This document shows positions 1-6,667 of a stretch of DNA of 14,427 nt, in pieces. Both the position numbers and the translations under genes were made by a program. Below the pieces are notes generated by a model, which worked only from the letters and a program-made list of their open reading frames with translations, did no database searches and was not told the DNA's origin. This DNA comes from Treponema sp. (GTDB lineage Bacteria > Spirochaetota > Spirochaetia > Treponematales > Breznakiellaceae): NCBI GenBank assembly GCA_031284385.1, contig JAISZZ010000051.1:1-14427 (forward strand), given 5' to 3'. Each line of letters starts with the position of its first letter. Position 1 is the first letter of the stretch.

Positions 1-818
1 ATGAGTTTGACAGGCCGTTTGATTATCACGGCGGCAAGCGCGGCATGAACGGCTATTAGAGATGGATACCAGAGTTTACCGTCAAAATGAAGTCCTATTC
101 CGGCGAGCTCAACTGAAACCGCGCTTGCCGGCATACAGAGCGCCGAAGCGACACTCTGTTTTACATGATCGGGCCATTGCGTTGCGGTATGCACGGTAAT
201 ACCGTCGTTAGAGGTTTCCGCCAGCGCCCCGTGCGGTTCGCTGTACCAGTGTTCTTGAATACCCGTCCTATAGCGTCCGGTAACAAATACATCTTCGTTT
301 TTAAGTTGAATATTTGCTTCTTCAGATTCTGATGTCTCAGAAAAGTCAGCCTCGTTTTCGCTGGAGTAAGGAGCGGCCGGTTCGTTTCCCGCCGGATTTT
401 TTTCTTTTTGAACGGAAACATTTTTGAGAGGTGTTTCCATATCGAGCATGATTTGAGCCGTGATCTCAACATTCGCTGATGTAATTGAAAATACAGGCGA
501 ATTGCGCGGAGATTCTTCGTCCGAATCGTACAACTCTGTTTCAATAATAATTTTAGAAGCGATTTCTTCGAGTTTCGCGTTGTTAGGCCCCGTAATAATC
601 GCTACAGGTTCTCCAATATAACATAATCTGTCTGCGGCAAGTATCGGGACAGAACTGTTTACCAACTGGTTTGGACCCGGAATATCTGCGGCGCGTATCA
701 ATTTGTAGTGCGAATCGAGCGCGGGACAATGAATGTCTTTCAGCCTACGGTTAGCAACGTGCGAGCGGATAGTTAGAGCGAAATACTGGTGGTTTAAATT
801 TATGTCATCTACAAACAA
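1..818 (-). CDS. Xanthine dehydrogenase-type molybdopterin-binding subunit, N-terminal part (cut by left edge)
   Basis: About 272 codons are open from 818 to the left edge, with no in-frame stop. The product resembles the large molybdopterin subunit of xanthine dehydrogenase/aldehyde oxidase enzymes, which hydroxylate purines or aldehydes. The a/b-hammerhead domain is visible: FALTIRSHVA (about residues 13-22), LIRAADIPGPNQ, then RLCYIGEPVAIITGPNNAKL. The first molybdopterin-binding part follows with GRYRTGIQEHWYSEPHGALAE and ends in DGKLWYPSLIA. Where many family members have GGGFGGK, this protein reads GIGLHFDGK. A Ser/Glu-rich acidic insert lies at about residues 140-160. The only canonical start after the upstream in-frame stop (864-866) is TTG at 818-816, preceded by GAGGG at suitable spacing. 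It begins 11 bases after the aminotransferase stop, so the two genes are probably co-transcribed. The family call is firm; the substrate is unknown. Confidence 0.85.
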   Translation of the reverse strand, partial: MFVDDINLNHQYFALTIRSHVANRRLKDIHCPALDSHYKLIRAADIPGPNQLVNSSVPILAADRLCYIGEPVAIITGPNNAKLEEIASKIIIETELYDSDEESPRNSPVFSITSANVEITAQIMLDMETPLKNVSVQKEKNPAGNEPAAPYSSENEADFSETSESEEANIQLKNEDVFVTGRYRTGIQEHWYSEPHGALAETSNDGITVHTATQWPDHVKQSVASALCMPASAVSVELAGIGLHFDGKLWYPSLIAVHAALAAVIIKRPVKL

Positions 819-829
819 CTGAACCCTCG

Positions 830-2044
830 TTACATCAATTTGAGAACAGAGTCTATAACTCTGTCAATCTGTTTACCGGTCATGCCCGGCCATATAGGCA
901 GAGATATGACGCGCTTGTAAGCGTTTTCGGCATTTGGAAAATCCCCGTCTTTAAGATTATAGCGTTTTTTGTAGTACGGCATCATGTGTAGCGGAATAAA
1001 ATGAACTGAAACGCCGATACCGGCCTCCTGAAGTTTTTTAGCGCAGCTATCGCGGGACAAACGTTCCGTGAACCGCAGCGGATAAATATGCCGTGCGTCC
1101 CCCGCCGCGACTGTGGGAATGGAAAAACGCGGATTGTCCGAAAAAGCTGCGTCGTAGCGGGCGGCAATATGTTTGCGTTTTTCCCATAAGTCATCCACCC
1201 GCCTAAGCTGAGCGCGCCCAATGGCCGCGAGTATGTCCGGGAGATTGTATTTATATCCGGATTCGATTACTTCGTAATACCACGATGCCTTACTGTCCGT
1301 GTACCGGTTCCAAACGGCGCGGTCTATTCCGTGGCAGCGCATGAGAGAGGCGCGTTTAATTATTTCGGGGTTGCGGCTTACCAGCATCCCGCCCTCGCCG
1401 GTAGTAATTGTTTTTGTGGCGTAAAATGAAAAAACTCCCGCATCCCCTAAAGTTCCGGCTGGAAAACCCGTCTCTGAATATGACGGAAAGGCATGGGCAG
1501 CGTCTTCTATCACCGTCATACCGTACCGGCGGGCAATTTCGTTTATGGATGTCATATCACAGCAAAGTCCGCCGAAATGAACCGGAATGACGGCGTGCGG
1601 TTTTCCGGCGGGGCCGCCCGATTCGTAGGCGGTTTTGCCTTCACTCAGCCGCCGTGCGGTTTTTTCAAGCTGTTCGGGGTCAATCAAAAATGAGTCCGCC
1701 GCGCAGTCAACAAACGCGACTTCCGCGCCCAAATAAAGCGCGGCGGCGGCGGTGGCGGTGAACGTGTAAGACGGCACAAGCGCGACATCTCCGGCGCGCA
1801 TTCTGGAAGCCTCAAGCGCAAGGTGAAGCCCACTTGTGGCGCTGTTCACGGCGAGCGCGGTTATCGGCGATTCGGCGTTCAGGTTGAGGCGTTCCGCGAA
1901 TTCTTTCTCAAACGCGGCTGCCTCTGACGCGGTTGTCAGCCAACCGGAACGCAGTGCACGCAGTACCGCCTCTTCTTCTTCCCTGCCTATAAAAGGACGC
2001 GCAAAAGGAACAGTCTCATTATTTTTGCCGTCAGAATTTACCAT
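830..2044 (-). CDS. DegT/DnrJ/EryC1/StrS-family PLP-dependent aminotransferase
   Basis: The 404-residue product has the usual length of this family, whose members transfer an amino group to keto-sugars or similar carbonyl substrates using pyridoxal phosphate. Visible landmarks are ALAVNSATSGLHLAL (about 63-77), the VPSYTFTATAAA cofactor loop (90-101), VIEDAAHAFPSY with the pyridine-binding Asp181, and FSFYATKTITTGEGGM containing the Schiff-base Lys211. GYKYNLPDILAAIGRAQL follows near 263-280, and VSLHFIPLH-like sequence (SVHFIPLH) near 345. No signal peptide or membrane segment is present. ATG at 2044 has no Shine-Dalgarno sequence, but a -10-like hexamer lies 6 bases upstream, so the message may be leaderless. 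It is the first gene of a two-gene unit with the molybdenum hydroxylase. No sugar-biosynthesis neighbour is present, so the substrate cannot be named. Confidence 0.9.
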   Translation of the reverse strand: MVNSDGKNNETVPFARPFIGREEEEAVLRALRSGWLTTASEAAAFEKEFAERLNLNAESPITALAVNSATSGLHLALEASRMRAGDVALVPSYTFTATAAAALYLGAEVAFVDCAADSFLIDPEQLEKTARRLSEGKTAYESGGPAGKPHAVIPVHFGGLCCDMTSINEIARRYGMTVIEDAAHAFPSYSETGFPAGTLGDAGVFSFYATKTITTGEGGMLVSRNPEIIKRASLMRCHGIDRAVWNRYTDSKASWYYEVIESGYKYNLPDILAAIGRAQLRRVDDLWEKRKHIAARYDAAFSDNPRFSIPTVAAGDARHIYPLRFTERLSRDSCAKKLQEAGIGVSVHFIPLHMMPYYKKRYNLKDGDFPNAENAYKRVISLPIWPGMTGKQIDRVIDSVLKLM

Positions 2045-2050
2045 GCTGTT

Positions 2051-2080
2051 ATATTAAACTATTTATCCGCGTCCTGACCA
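2051..2080 (-). promoter_or_regulatory. Possible promoter of the aminotransferase gene, -10 six bases from the ATG
   Basis: On the minus strand TGGTCA (2080-2075) is followed after 18 bases by TAATAT (2056-2051), and ATG begins 6 bases later at 2044. The -10 keeps the key T1, A2 and T6 positions, but both hexamers match consensus at only 4 of 6. There is no ribosome binding site, so start and promoter together suggest a leaderless transcript. Confidence 0.4.
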
Positions 2081-2117
2081 GAGCGTTTTAACCCAAGTTA
2101 GACTGGCCGCTGGACGC

Positions 2118-2135
2118 AAATTCCGTATTTTAACC
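2118..2135. repeat. Intergenic motif copy A (AAATTCCGTATTTTAACC)
   Basis: First of three similar, imperfectly palindromic motifs, each in a gene-free gap of this window (others at 4259-4277 and 14166-14182). The shared form is AAATT-S-CG-W-ATTTTA followed by CC after 0-2 A. It lies in the divergent gap between the aminotransferase and the lipoprotein gene. Its role is unknown, and three copies are too few to prove a repeat family. Confidence 0.35.
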
Positions 2136-2235
2136 GTAATTTTGAGTGGCGAGCATGGCAAACGCTTGAAAACGCCTGCTATGGGATTATGGCGCTTATG
2201 TTACAGGGTTTGCAGTCTAAAATTTGTTCCATTTT

Positions 2236-2264
2236 TTGATATTTTTTGTTTTTCAAGCTATAAT
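2236..2264 (+). promoter_or_regulatory. Near-consensus sigma70 promoter of the lipoprotein gene
   Basis: TTGATA (2236-2241) and a perfect TATAAT (2259-2264) are separated by exactly 17 bases. Transcription would be expected to begin near 2270-2272, only about 3-5 bases before the ATG at 2275. The sequence TAGGGAG (2266-2272) looks like a ribosome binding site but would fall on or before the predicted transcript start. Confidence 0.75.
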
Positions 2265-2274
2265 GTAGGGAGTT

Positions 2275-4218
2275 ATGAAACGAATCCGGTTTTTAATGGC
2301 TGTTTCCATTGCGCTGCCTTTATGCGTTTTTTCGAGTTGCGGCGATCTGGATATGGCGCTCTCGCCAGGCAAGGTATACAAGGTGAACGCCATGATAAAC
2401 GGCCGCTCCCTCGATGACTGCGCCGTACTGTCGCTGGACAGCGAGATTGAACCGTACTTTGATTTTAATATAAAAAGTGACCCTGATATATCCGCTTTGG
2501 CAATTTCTCTCAAAAACAGCCTTGGAAAAGAAACCGGTCTTCGCATAAAATACGCCCTTCCCAGTTATGTCGCTGCCGGCGGCGGTACAACGAGTACGAA
2601 TTCCGGCGAAAAAACTGAAACTACCGCCGGAACAAATGTTACCGCCGGAACCATATCCTCAACAGAGAACGAAACTTCCGGCAAAACCGGCGTATCCTCA
2701 GAAGAGAATCTCGCCGGCGGCGATGAATCTTCCGGCGGGAACGTTCCGTCTACTGTTGATGAAAAAACGGAAACCGGCGGGGGAGATGCCAAGCAGGGCG
2801 AAACCGGCGCTGAGGATGGAGATGGACTGCTTGCCGGAACAGCCGGCGCGCTTGAAACAGAAAGCGGCGGTAAGCCCGCTTTCGGCGTGGAAAATGAGCA
2901 GTTCAACGAGCCGGTTCACGAAGCGCTTATCGTTATAGAGAATTTTTATAACGAATTGCCCGCGCTGAAGCTCGGAAGCGAATTGCCGGAAGGTTTTTAC
3001 ACAATAGTTTTTGACGTTATATCATCCAACGGAGCGGTACTAAACAGCGTAGAAAAGCCGTTTTTTTACCTTGCCGATAAACGACTCGTGATAAAAGGCA
3101 TTGTAAGCTACCTGCCGGGCGTAGCGTCCATAACACGGATACTGCCGCCCGGTGAAAAGATAATGCTTGAAACGGAGATAGACGCGAGCGACGGTATTTC
3201 GCCGTACATAATTTGGTATAACGGCAAACAAAAGATAAGCGAAGGTTTCATTTCGGATGGGGCAGAGCGCATATTCTGGGTTGCTCCCACTCAAAACGGT
3301 TTTCAAAACATACGTGCTGAAGTTTTTCCGTTTGACCCGACAAAACACTACCAGCTTATACACGGGTTAAGCCACAGCGTATCGTTGCCGGTATCCCAGA
3401 AACATGGCCGTACCGGTTACTACAACGACATAGAAATTCAGCTTAGCCGCTGGTATCGTTTATGGGGAAACTTTACCGATGCGCGGGATCCGGCAAACCC
3501 CGCGGCGGAACTGATTAAAGTTGGCGATGCGGAAACTCTCTGGCTTCCACTGTCGGGCGGCGCTTATGGACTCGCCGTAGGTGCGGAAAATGAATACAAA
3601 CTTCCCGGTTCGTTTTTCAAATACATAAGACAGGGTGAGGGAAGCGGTGAACTGCTTTTCCGTTTTTCACCCCGTTCCGGTTCCGCTAAAAATCCGGTAA
3701 TCGCGTTTAATCTGAGAGGCGTGTTTGAATTGCAGGATGTTGAGGAAGAAGGCGAATGTGCGATATATCTTTCACTAACTGAGGAAAACCTTGAAGTTAA
3801 AGCCGTTTATAGAGAAGAAGTACAACATATTCGGATGCCGCTGATTATTGATGATAGTGGTTTTGTTTCCGTTGCGGTAGACTTTCAGTTTTTTGAAAAA
3901 AATACGGTTATCAGTATTGGAATCGAAGAAGCGGCGGCAAAAAAAATAGAAAATTGGGAAAGCATAGATATTGAATTCATGGCGGACGGCAACGGCAGCA
4001 TCCAGTTTGGTGGAATTTTTGAAACTAGCGGTAGTGATGAGGATAACGGCGAAATTCCTGTTGATGGTACCGGCGCGATATTTACCGAAATAGCGGCATT
4101 ATACCCGCCGGTCTCCCCTGTTTTGGAAGTGGTCGAAGAAAAAGACGAACAAGAAGATGCCGCCGTCAGTCCTGAAACAGTTGAAACAGAGCCGCAAGAT
4201 ACGGAAAACGCCCCATAA
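2275..4218 (+). CDS. Large lipoprotein with low-complexity linker, function unknown
   Basis: The 647-residue product begins with a lipoprotein signal (MKRIRFLMAVSIALPLCVFSSC), lipidation expected at Cys22 after Phe-Ser-Ser, a typical loose spirochaetal lipobox. Residues 23-100 form a compact N-terminal part. Residues about 100-205 are a Gly/Thr/Ser/Glu-rich linker with almost no hydrophobic residues. Residues about 210-345 look beta-rich and Ig-like (FYTIVFDVISSNG, IIWYNGKQKISEGF). Residues about 385-590 may be a jelly-roll or LamG-like module (WYRLWGNFTDARDP, ELLFRFSPRSGS, IEFMADGNGSIQFGG), a guess from strand pattern only. The last 45 residues are acidic and Pro-rich. I do not recognise a named family. 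Starting at the second Met (codon 8) would remove the positive N-terminus of the signal, so ATG 2275 is preferred. It probably sits on the inner leaflet of the outer membrane or in the periplasm. Confidence 0.85.
   Translation: MKRIRFLMAVSIALPLCVFSSCGDLDMALSPGKVYKVNAMINGRSLDDCAVLSLDSEIEPYFDFNIKSDPDISALAISLKNSLGKETGLRIKYALPSYVAAGGGTTSTNSGEKTETTAGTNVTAGTISSTENETSGKTGVSSEENLAGGDESSGGNVPSTVDEKTETGGGDAKQGETGAEDGDGLLAGTAGALETESGGKPAFGVENEQFNEPVHEALIVIENFYNELPALKLGSELPEGFYTIVFDVISSNGAVLNSVEKPFFYLADKRLVIKGIVSYLPGVASITRILPPGEKIMLETEIDASDGISPYIIWYNGKQKISEGFISDGAERIFWVAPTQNGFQNIRAEVFPFDPTKHYQLIHGLSHSVSLPVSQKHGRTGYYNDIEIQLSRWYRLWGNFTDARDPANPAAELIKVGDAETLWLPLSGGAYGLAVGAENEYKLPGSFFKYIRQGEGSGELLFRFSPRSGSAKNPVIAFNLRGVFELQDVEEEGECAIYLSLTEENLEVKAVYREEVQHIRMPLIIDDSGFVSVAVDFQFFEKNTVISIGIEEAAAKKIENWESIDIEFMADGNGSIQFGGIFETSGSDEDNGEIPVDGTGAIFTEIAALYPPVSPVLEVVEEKDEQEDAAVSPETVETEPQDTENAP
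2575..2889 (+). repeat. Low-complexity, CCGGC-rich coding segment
   Basis: This part of the lipoprotein gene carries about a dozen CCGGC or GCCGG pentamers in about 300 bases, often as TTCCGGC, ACCGCCGGAAC or CTTGCCGGAAC variants. It encodes the Gly/Thr/Ser/Glu linker. The scattered, unequal spacing suggests drifted repeat expansion, not a clean tandem array. Confidence 0.5.
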
Positions 4219-4227
4219 ACGCGGGCC

Positions 4228-4258
4228 GCCGGCATTGGGGGGCTAAGCCATTGCCGGC
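4228..4258 (+). terminator. Hairpin terminator between convergent genes
   Basis: The arms GCCGGCATTGG (4228-4238) and CCATTGCCGGC (4248-4258) pair at 10 of 11 positions around a 9-base loop. The stem begins 10 bases after the lipoprotein stop. The plus-strand 3' side has only an interrupted T stretch (AATTTT at 4267-4272). It probably ends the lipoprotein transcript and may also stop the convergent TPR operon arriving from the right. Confidence 0.6.
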
Positions 4259-4277
4259 AAATTGCGAATTTTAAACC
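4259..4277. repeat. Intergenic motif copy B (AAATTGCGAATTTTAAACC)
   Basis: Second copy of the AAATT-S-CG-W-ATTTTA motif, directly after the terminator stem. Here it doubles as the T-containing tail of that stem, so the likeness to copies A and C could reflect terminator composition instead of common descent. Confidence 0.35.
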
Positions 4278-4324
4278 CACACACGAAAGCCGCATCCTAC
4301 ACATCCGCCGGGTAGCGCGGGGTT

Positions 4325-6082
4325 TTACATTTTGCCTTCGTAGGTTTTTTGGTACTGCGATAAAACCGGATCCTTTGGAGCTATGGCCAAAGCCTGACGC
4401 AAGTAGTATATCGTATGCCGCTCATCGTGGCGTTTATGGTAAAGTTCCACCAAAGCCTTTAGCGCGTCAAGATTGCGCGGATTTTCAAACAAGCTGGCAC
4501 GGAAATCGCTGACCGCCGAATCGAAGTCGCCGCGCAAAAGCCCTCGCAGATAGTAATAACGGCTCTTGTAATTGCCGGAATCAAGCGCGGCGATACGAGT
4601 GTCTATCATGCGCTGCGCTTCTCCATGCCTCCCTGAATCTATAATTGCTTCAGCGTAAGCGATCCTGCCTTCCTCATAATCGGGATATTTTTCAATGAGT
4701 TCCCTCGCCAACGCCAATGCCTCATTTCCGTTACCCAAATTTCGCTCGATTCTAAAAGCGTTCACGAGTGTGCTGGGGGTTCTGCGTTCTGCCAGAATTC
4801 TATCCTGGAAAACGCGAGCTTCCTGCCACTCGTACCGGCGCACGGCATCTTCTGATGCGAGAATGATTAATTCTATGGGTATTTCCTCACCGTTCCGTAA
4901 CGGTTTTGAAATATCGTGAAGCATTTTTCTGCCTTCAATCTGTTCCGCAGCGTTATCCGATTCCAGTAACAGTCGCGTCATATACAGTGCAACAGGAAAA
5001 TCGTCGGGGGTGAGTTTGTACAGAGGGCGTAAAATATTTATCGCGTTTTCCTTATTTTTAAAGCCTTCGTTCTGCAAGCGGGCGCGCAACAGCAAATAAT
5101 CGCGATTTTCGGGATTTTCAGCCGCGAATTTATCAAGCAGCGCCTGTGTTTGAACAAACTGGCCGGTTTCAAACATTACACGCGCCTGCATCAGCAATAG
5201 AGCTGTGTCCTGCGGGTCTGCCGCCAACGCTTCCTCTATCACATATCCCGCATTGGCCCAGTCGTTTTCGTGAAAATAGGCGAGGGCAAGCTGGCGTTTA
5301 ATGATTATGTTACTGGGATAGCGTTCACTCAAACTATATAACAGCCTGACAGCCTCGGCATTCTCGCCGCGTTCCCACAAGATACGGGCTATGCCGAAAG
5401 CGGCAGGATAGCAGTCCGGAGCAAGAGACAGGGCAGCGCCATACATATCGAGCGCATCATCACGTTTGTCCATGCGTTCCGCGGCAATTCCCATGAAGTA
5501 TGGCGCAAGATCCCCGTTGGGATTTATCCGCCGCGCCTTTTCCAGATGTGGCAGGGCGGCGCTAAAACGGCTGTATGTATTATCGTTCAGCAAGGCGAGA
5601 AACGGCAAGACGTGTTCAAGATAATCATTGGAAGCTTCCGGCGGCTCCCGGTAGATACCCCGTTCCGCCTCATTCAATATTTTACTGTATGCGTGGTTTC
5701 TGGGCGGATCAGGCGGTGGAAGGCTGCCGCGTCGCTCGTAATAGACTTTTTCCAAAAGCGTAACGGCAACCGCGCTCATAATTCTGCCGAATTCTGATGC
5801 TTCGATACTGTTTTCTAGCAACAGATCAAGGAGTCTATGCAGAGCGGACGGAGACCCCTCATCGCAAAGAACGCGTATAACGGACGCTACGCTTCCTGGA
5901 TTTTCCTTTGGTTTAGACTGTTGAAATGGCAGGGTAGGCTTGATTTCAGGATGTGGCCTATTTATCGGCACTTCGCGTACCTGAGCGCCTCCAGAACAAG
6001 AAAAAAACAAAAACAGAATGAAACAGAAAAGCTGGGAACGCCGCAAAGACACGCCGTAAAAATAACGTATAACCGAAAACAT
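4325..6082 (-). CDS. TPR-repeat lipoprotein
   Basis: The 585-residue product has an N-terminal signal with hydrophobic stretch LFCFILFLFFSC, lipidation expected at Cys29. A Pro-rich segment (about 38-62) follows, then a helical region (64-165). Degenerate tetratricopeptide repeats occupy about 172-365 (for example ALPHLEKARRINPNG, ALDMYGAALSLAPDC, AGYVIEEALAADPQD) and about 440-575 (ALALARELIEKYPDYEEGRIAY, AVSDFRASLFENPRNLDALK, YYLRQALAIAPKDPVL). TPRs are protein-interaction scaffolds, so this is probably an envelope-anchored assembly factor; partner unknown. It is the second gene of an operon, starting 7 bases after the stop of the membrane protein gene. GGGG lies only 2 bases before the ATG, a poor ribosome binding site, so translational coupling is likely. 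Confidence 0.88.
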   Translation of the reverse strand: MFSVIRYFYGVSLRRSQLFCFILFLFFSCSGGAQVREVPINRPHPEIKPTLPFQQSKPKENPGSVASVIRVLCDEGSPSALHRLLDLLLENSIEASEFGRIMSAVAVTLLEKVYYERRGSLPPPDPPRNHAYSKILNEAERGIYREPPEASNDYLEHVLPFLALLNDNTYSRFSAALPHLEKARRINPNGDLAPYFMGIAAERMDKRDDALDMYGAALSLAPDCYPAAFGIARILWERGENAEAVRLLYSLSERYPSNIIIKRQLALAYFHENDWANAGYVIEEALAADPQDTALLLMQARVMFETGQFVQTQALLDKFAAENPENRDYLLLRARLQNEGFKNKENAINILRPLYKLTPDDFPVALYMTRLLLESDNAAEQIEGRKMLHDISKPLRNGEEIPIELIILASEDAVRRYEWQEARVFQDRILAERRTPSTLVNAFRIERNLGNGNEALALARELIEKYPDYEEGRIAYAEAIIDSGRHGEAQRMIDTRIAALDSGNYKSRYYYLRGLLRGDFDSAVSDFRASLFENPRNLDALKALVELYHKRHDERHTIYYLRQALAIAPKDPVLSQYQKTYEGKM

Positions 6083-6089
6083 TGCCCCG

Positions 6090-6632
6090 TTACATACGCT
6101 CCCTGTTGTTACTAAAAGAAAGCAGAATCAACATCACGCCTGCGATAATTATTATCGCGGGACACCAGCTCAAAATGAACTGTCTAAATGAAAAATTCGT
6201 CAGCTTCAAAGAAAATAACATCAGAAAACCACCCAAAACAACCAAAGCGATGGATGGAAAGAGGTATATTTGACGTATAGTGCCATAACGATACCAGCCA
6301 GCGGGCAAAAGAGAGAGACCGGCGAACACGGATAGCAACGGCCAACTCTGTTTCAATGTTAGATTTGACAGTCCAGTTACTTTAAACATAAGAAAGATGC
6401 CAACTAAAATGAAAAATGCGGCAAAAAACAGATATAGAGAGCGCTGTTTTAGTTTTATGGCAAGGAAAATAAATAATACTCCGATAATCATAACCATAAA
6501 GGAGACAATAATTTGAAAGCGATTTATTGCCGCAAAGCTGAACAACGGAGATGCGCTGCCCGCCAGCAATAGTATGACACCTATGAAAAAACTTACACGG
6601 GCAAAGAACTTTCGTTTTGTTTTATGCTGCAT
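6090..6632 (-). CDS. Six-helix integral membrane protein with an internal duplication
   Basis: The 180-residue product has a basic N-terminus (MQHKTKRKFF) and about six hydrophobic helices near residues 13-33, 40-59, 66-84, 97-113, 123-141 and 152-173. Residues 66-110 and 122-171 resemble each other: both run (L/I)YLF, then a glycine-containing helix ending in FLM, then LxN..., then a Trp with nearby Pro, then an AG-containing helix. The Trp-Pro entry to each final helix recalls small LiaF/DUF5668-like membrane segments, but the likeness is weak. The gene leads the operon with the TPR lipoprotein, which suggests the two work at the same membrane site. The ATG lacks a ribosome binding site, and a good promoter ends only 6 bases upstream. 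Confidence 0.8.
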   Translation of the reverse strand: MQHKTKRKFFARVSFFIGVILLLAGSASPLFSFAAINRFQIIVSFMVMIIGVLFIFLAIKLKQRSLYLFFAAFFILVGIFLMFKVTGLSNLTLKQSWPLLSVFAGLSLLPAGWYRYGTIRQIYLFPSIALVVLGGFLMLFSLKLTNFSFRQFILSWCPAIIIIAGVMLILLSFSNNRERM

Positions 6633-6646
6633 AAGGCAAGTATAGA
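6617..6646 (+). promoter_or_regulatory. Weak candidate promoter of the divergent TPR-like gene
   Basis: TTGTTT (6617-6622) and TATAGA (6641-6646) are 18 bases apart. The -10 shares four bases with the opposite-strand -10 at 6639-6644, so polymerase could occupy only one of the two promoters at a time. The hexamer matches are modest. Confidence 0.35.
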
Positions 6647-6667
6647 GGATAAAAGCCGTGATTTCAA
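6639..6667 (-). promoter_or_regulatory. Promoter of the membrane protein-TPR operon, overlapping the divergent promoter
   Basis: On the minus strand TTGAAA (6667-6662, 5 of 6 matches) and TATACT (6644-6639, 5 of 6) are separated by 17 bases, and the ATG follows the -10 after only 6 bases. Transcription should start at or next to the ATG. The -35 lies inside the first codons of the divergent gene. Confidence 0.7.

Noticed and set aside
161..544. 127-residue minus-strand open frame
   Set aside because: It overlaps the molybdenum hydroxylase in another frame of the same strand; its composition is Lys/Arg-rich without domains, while the other frame gives a clear family match.
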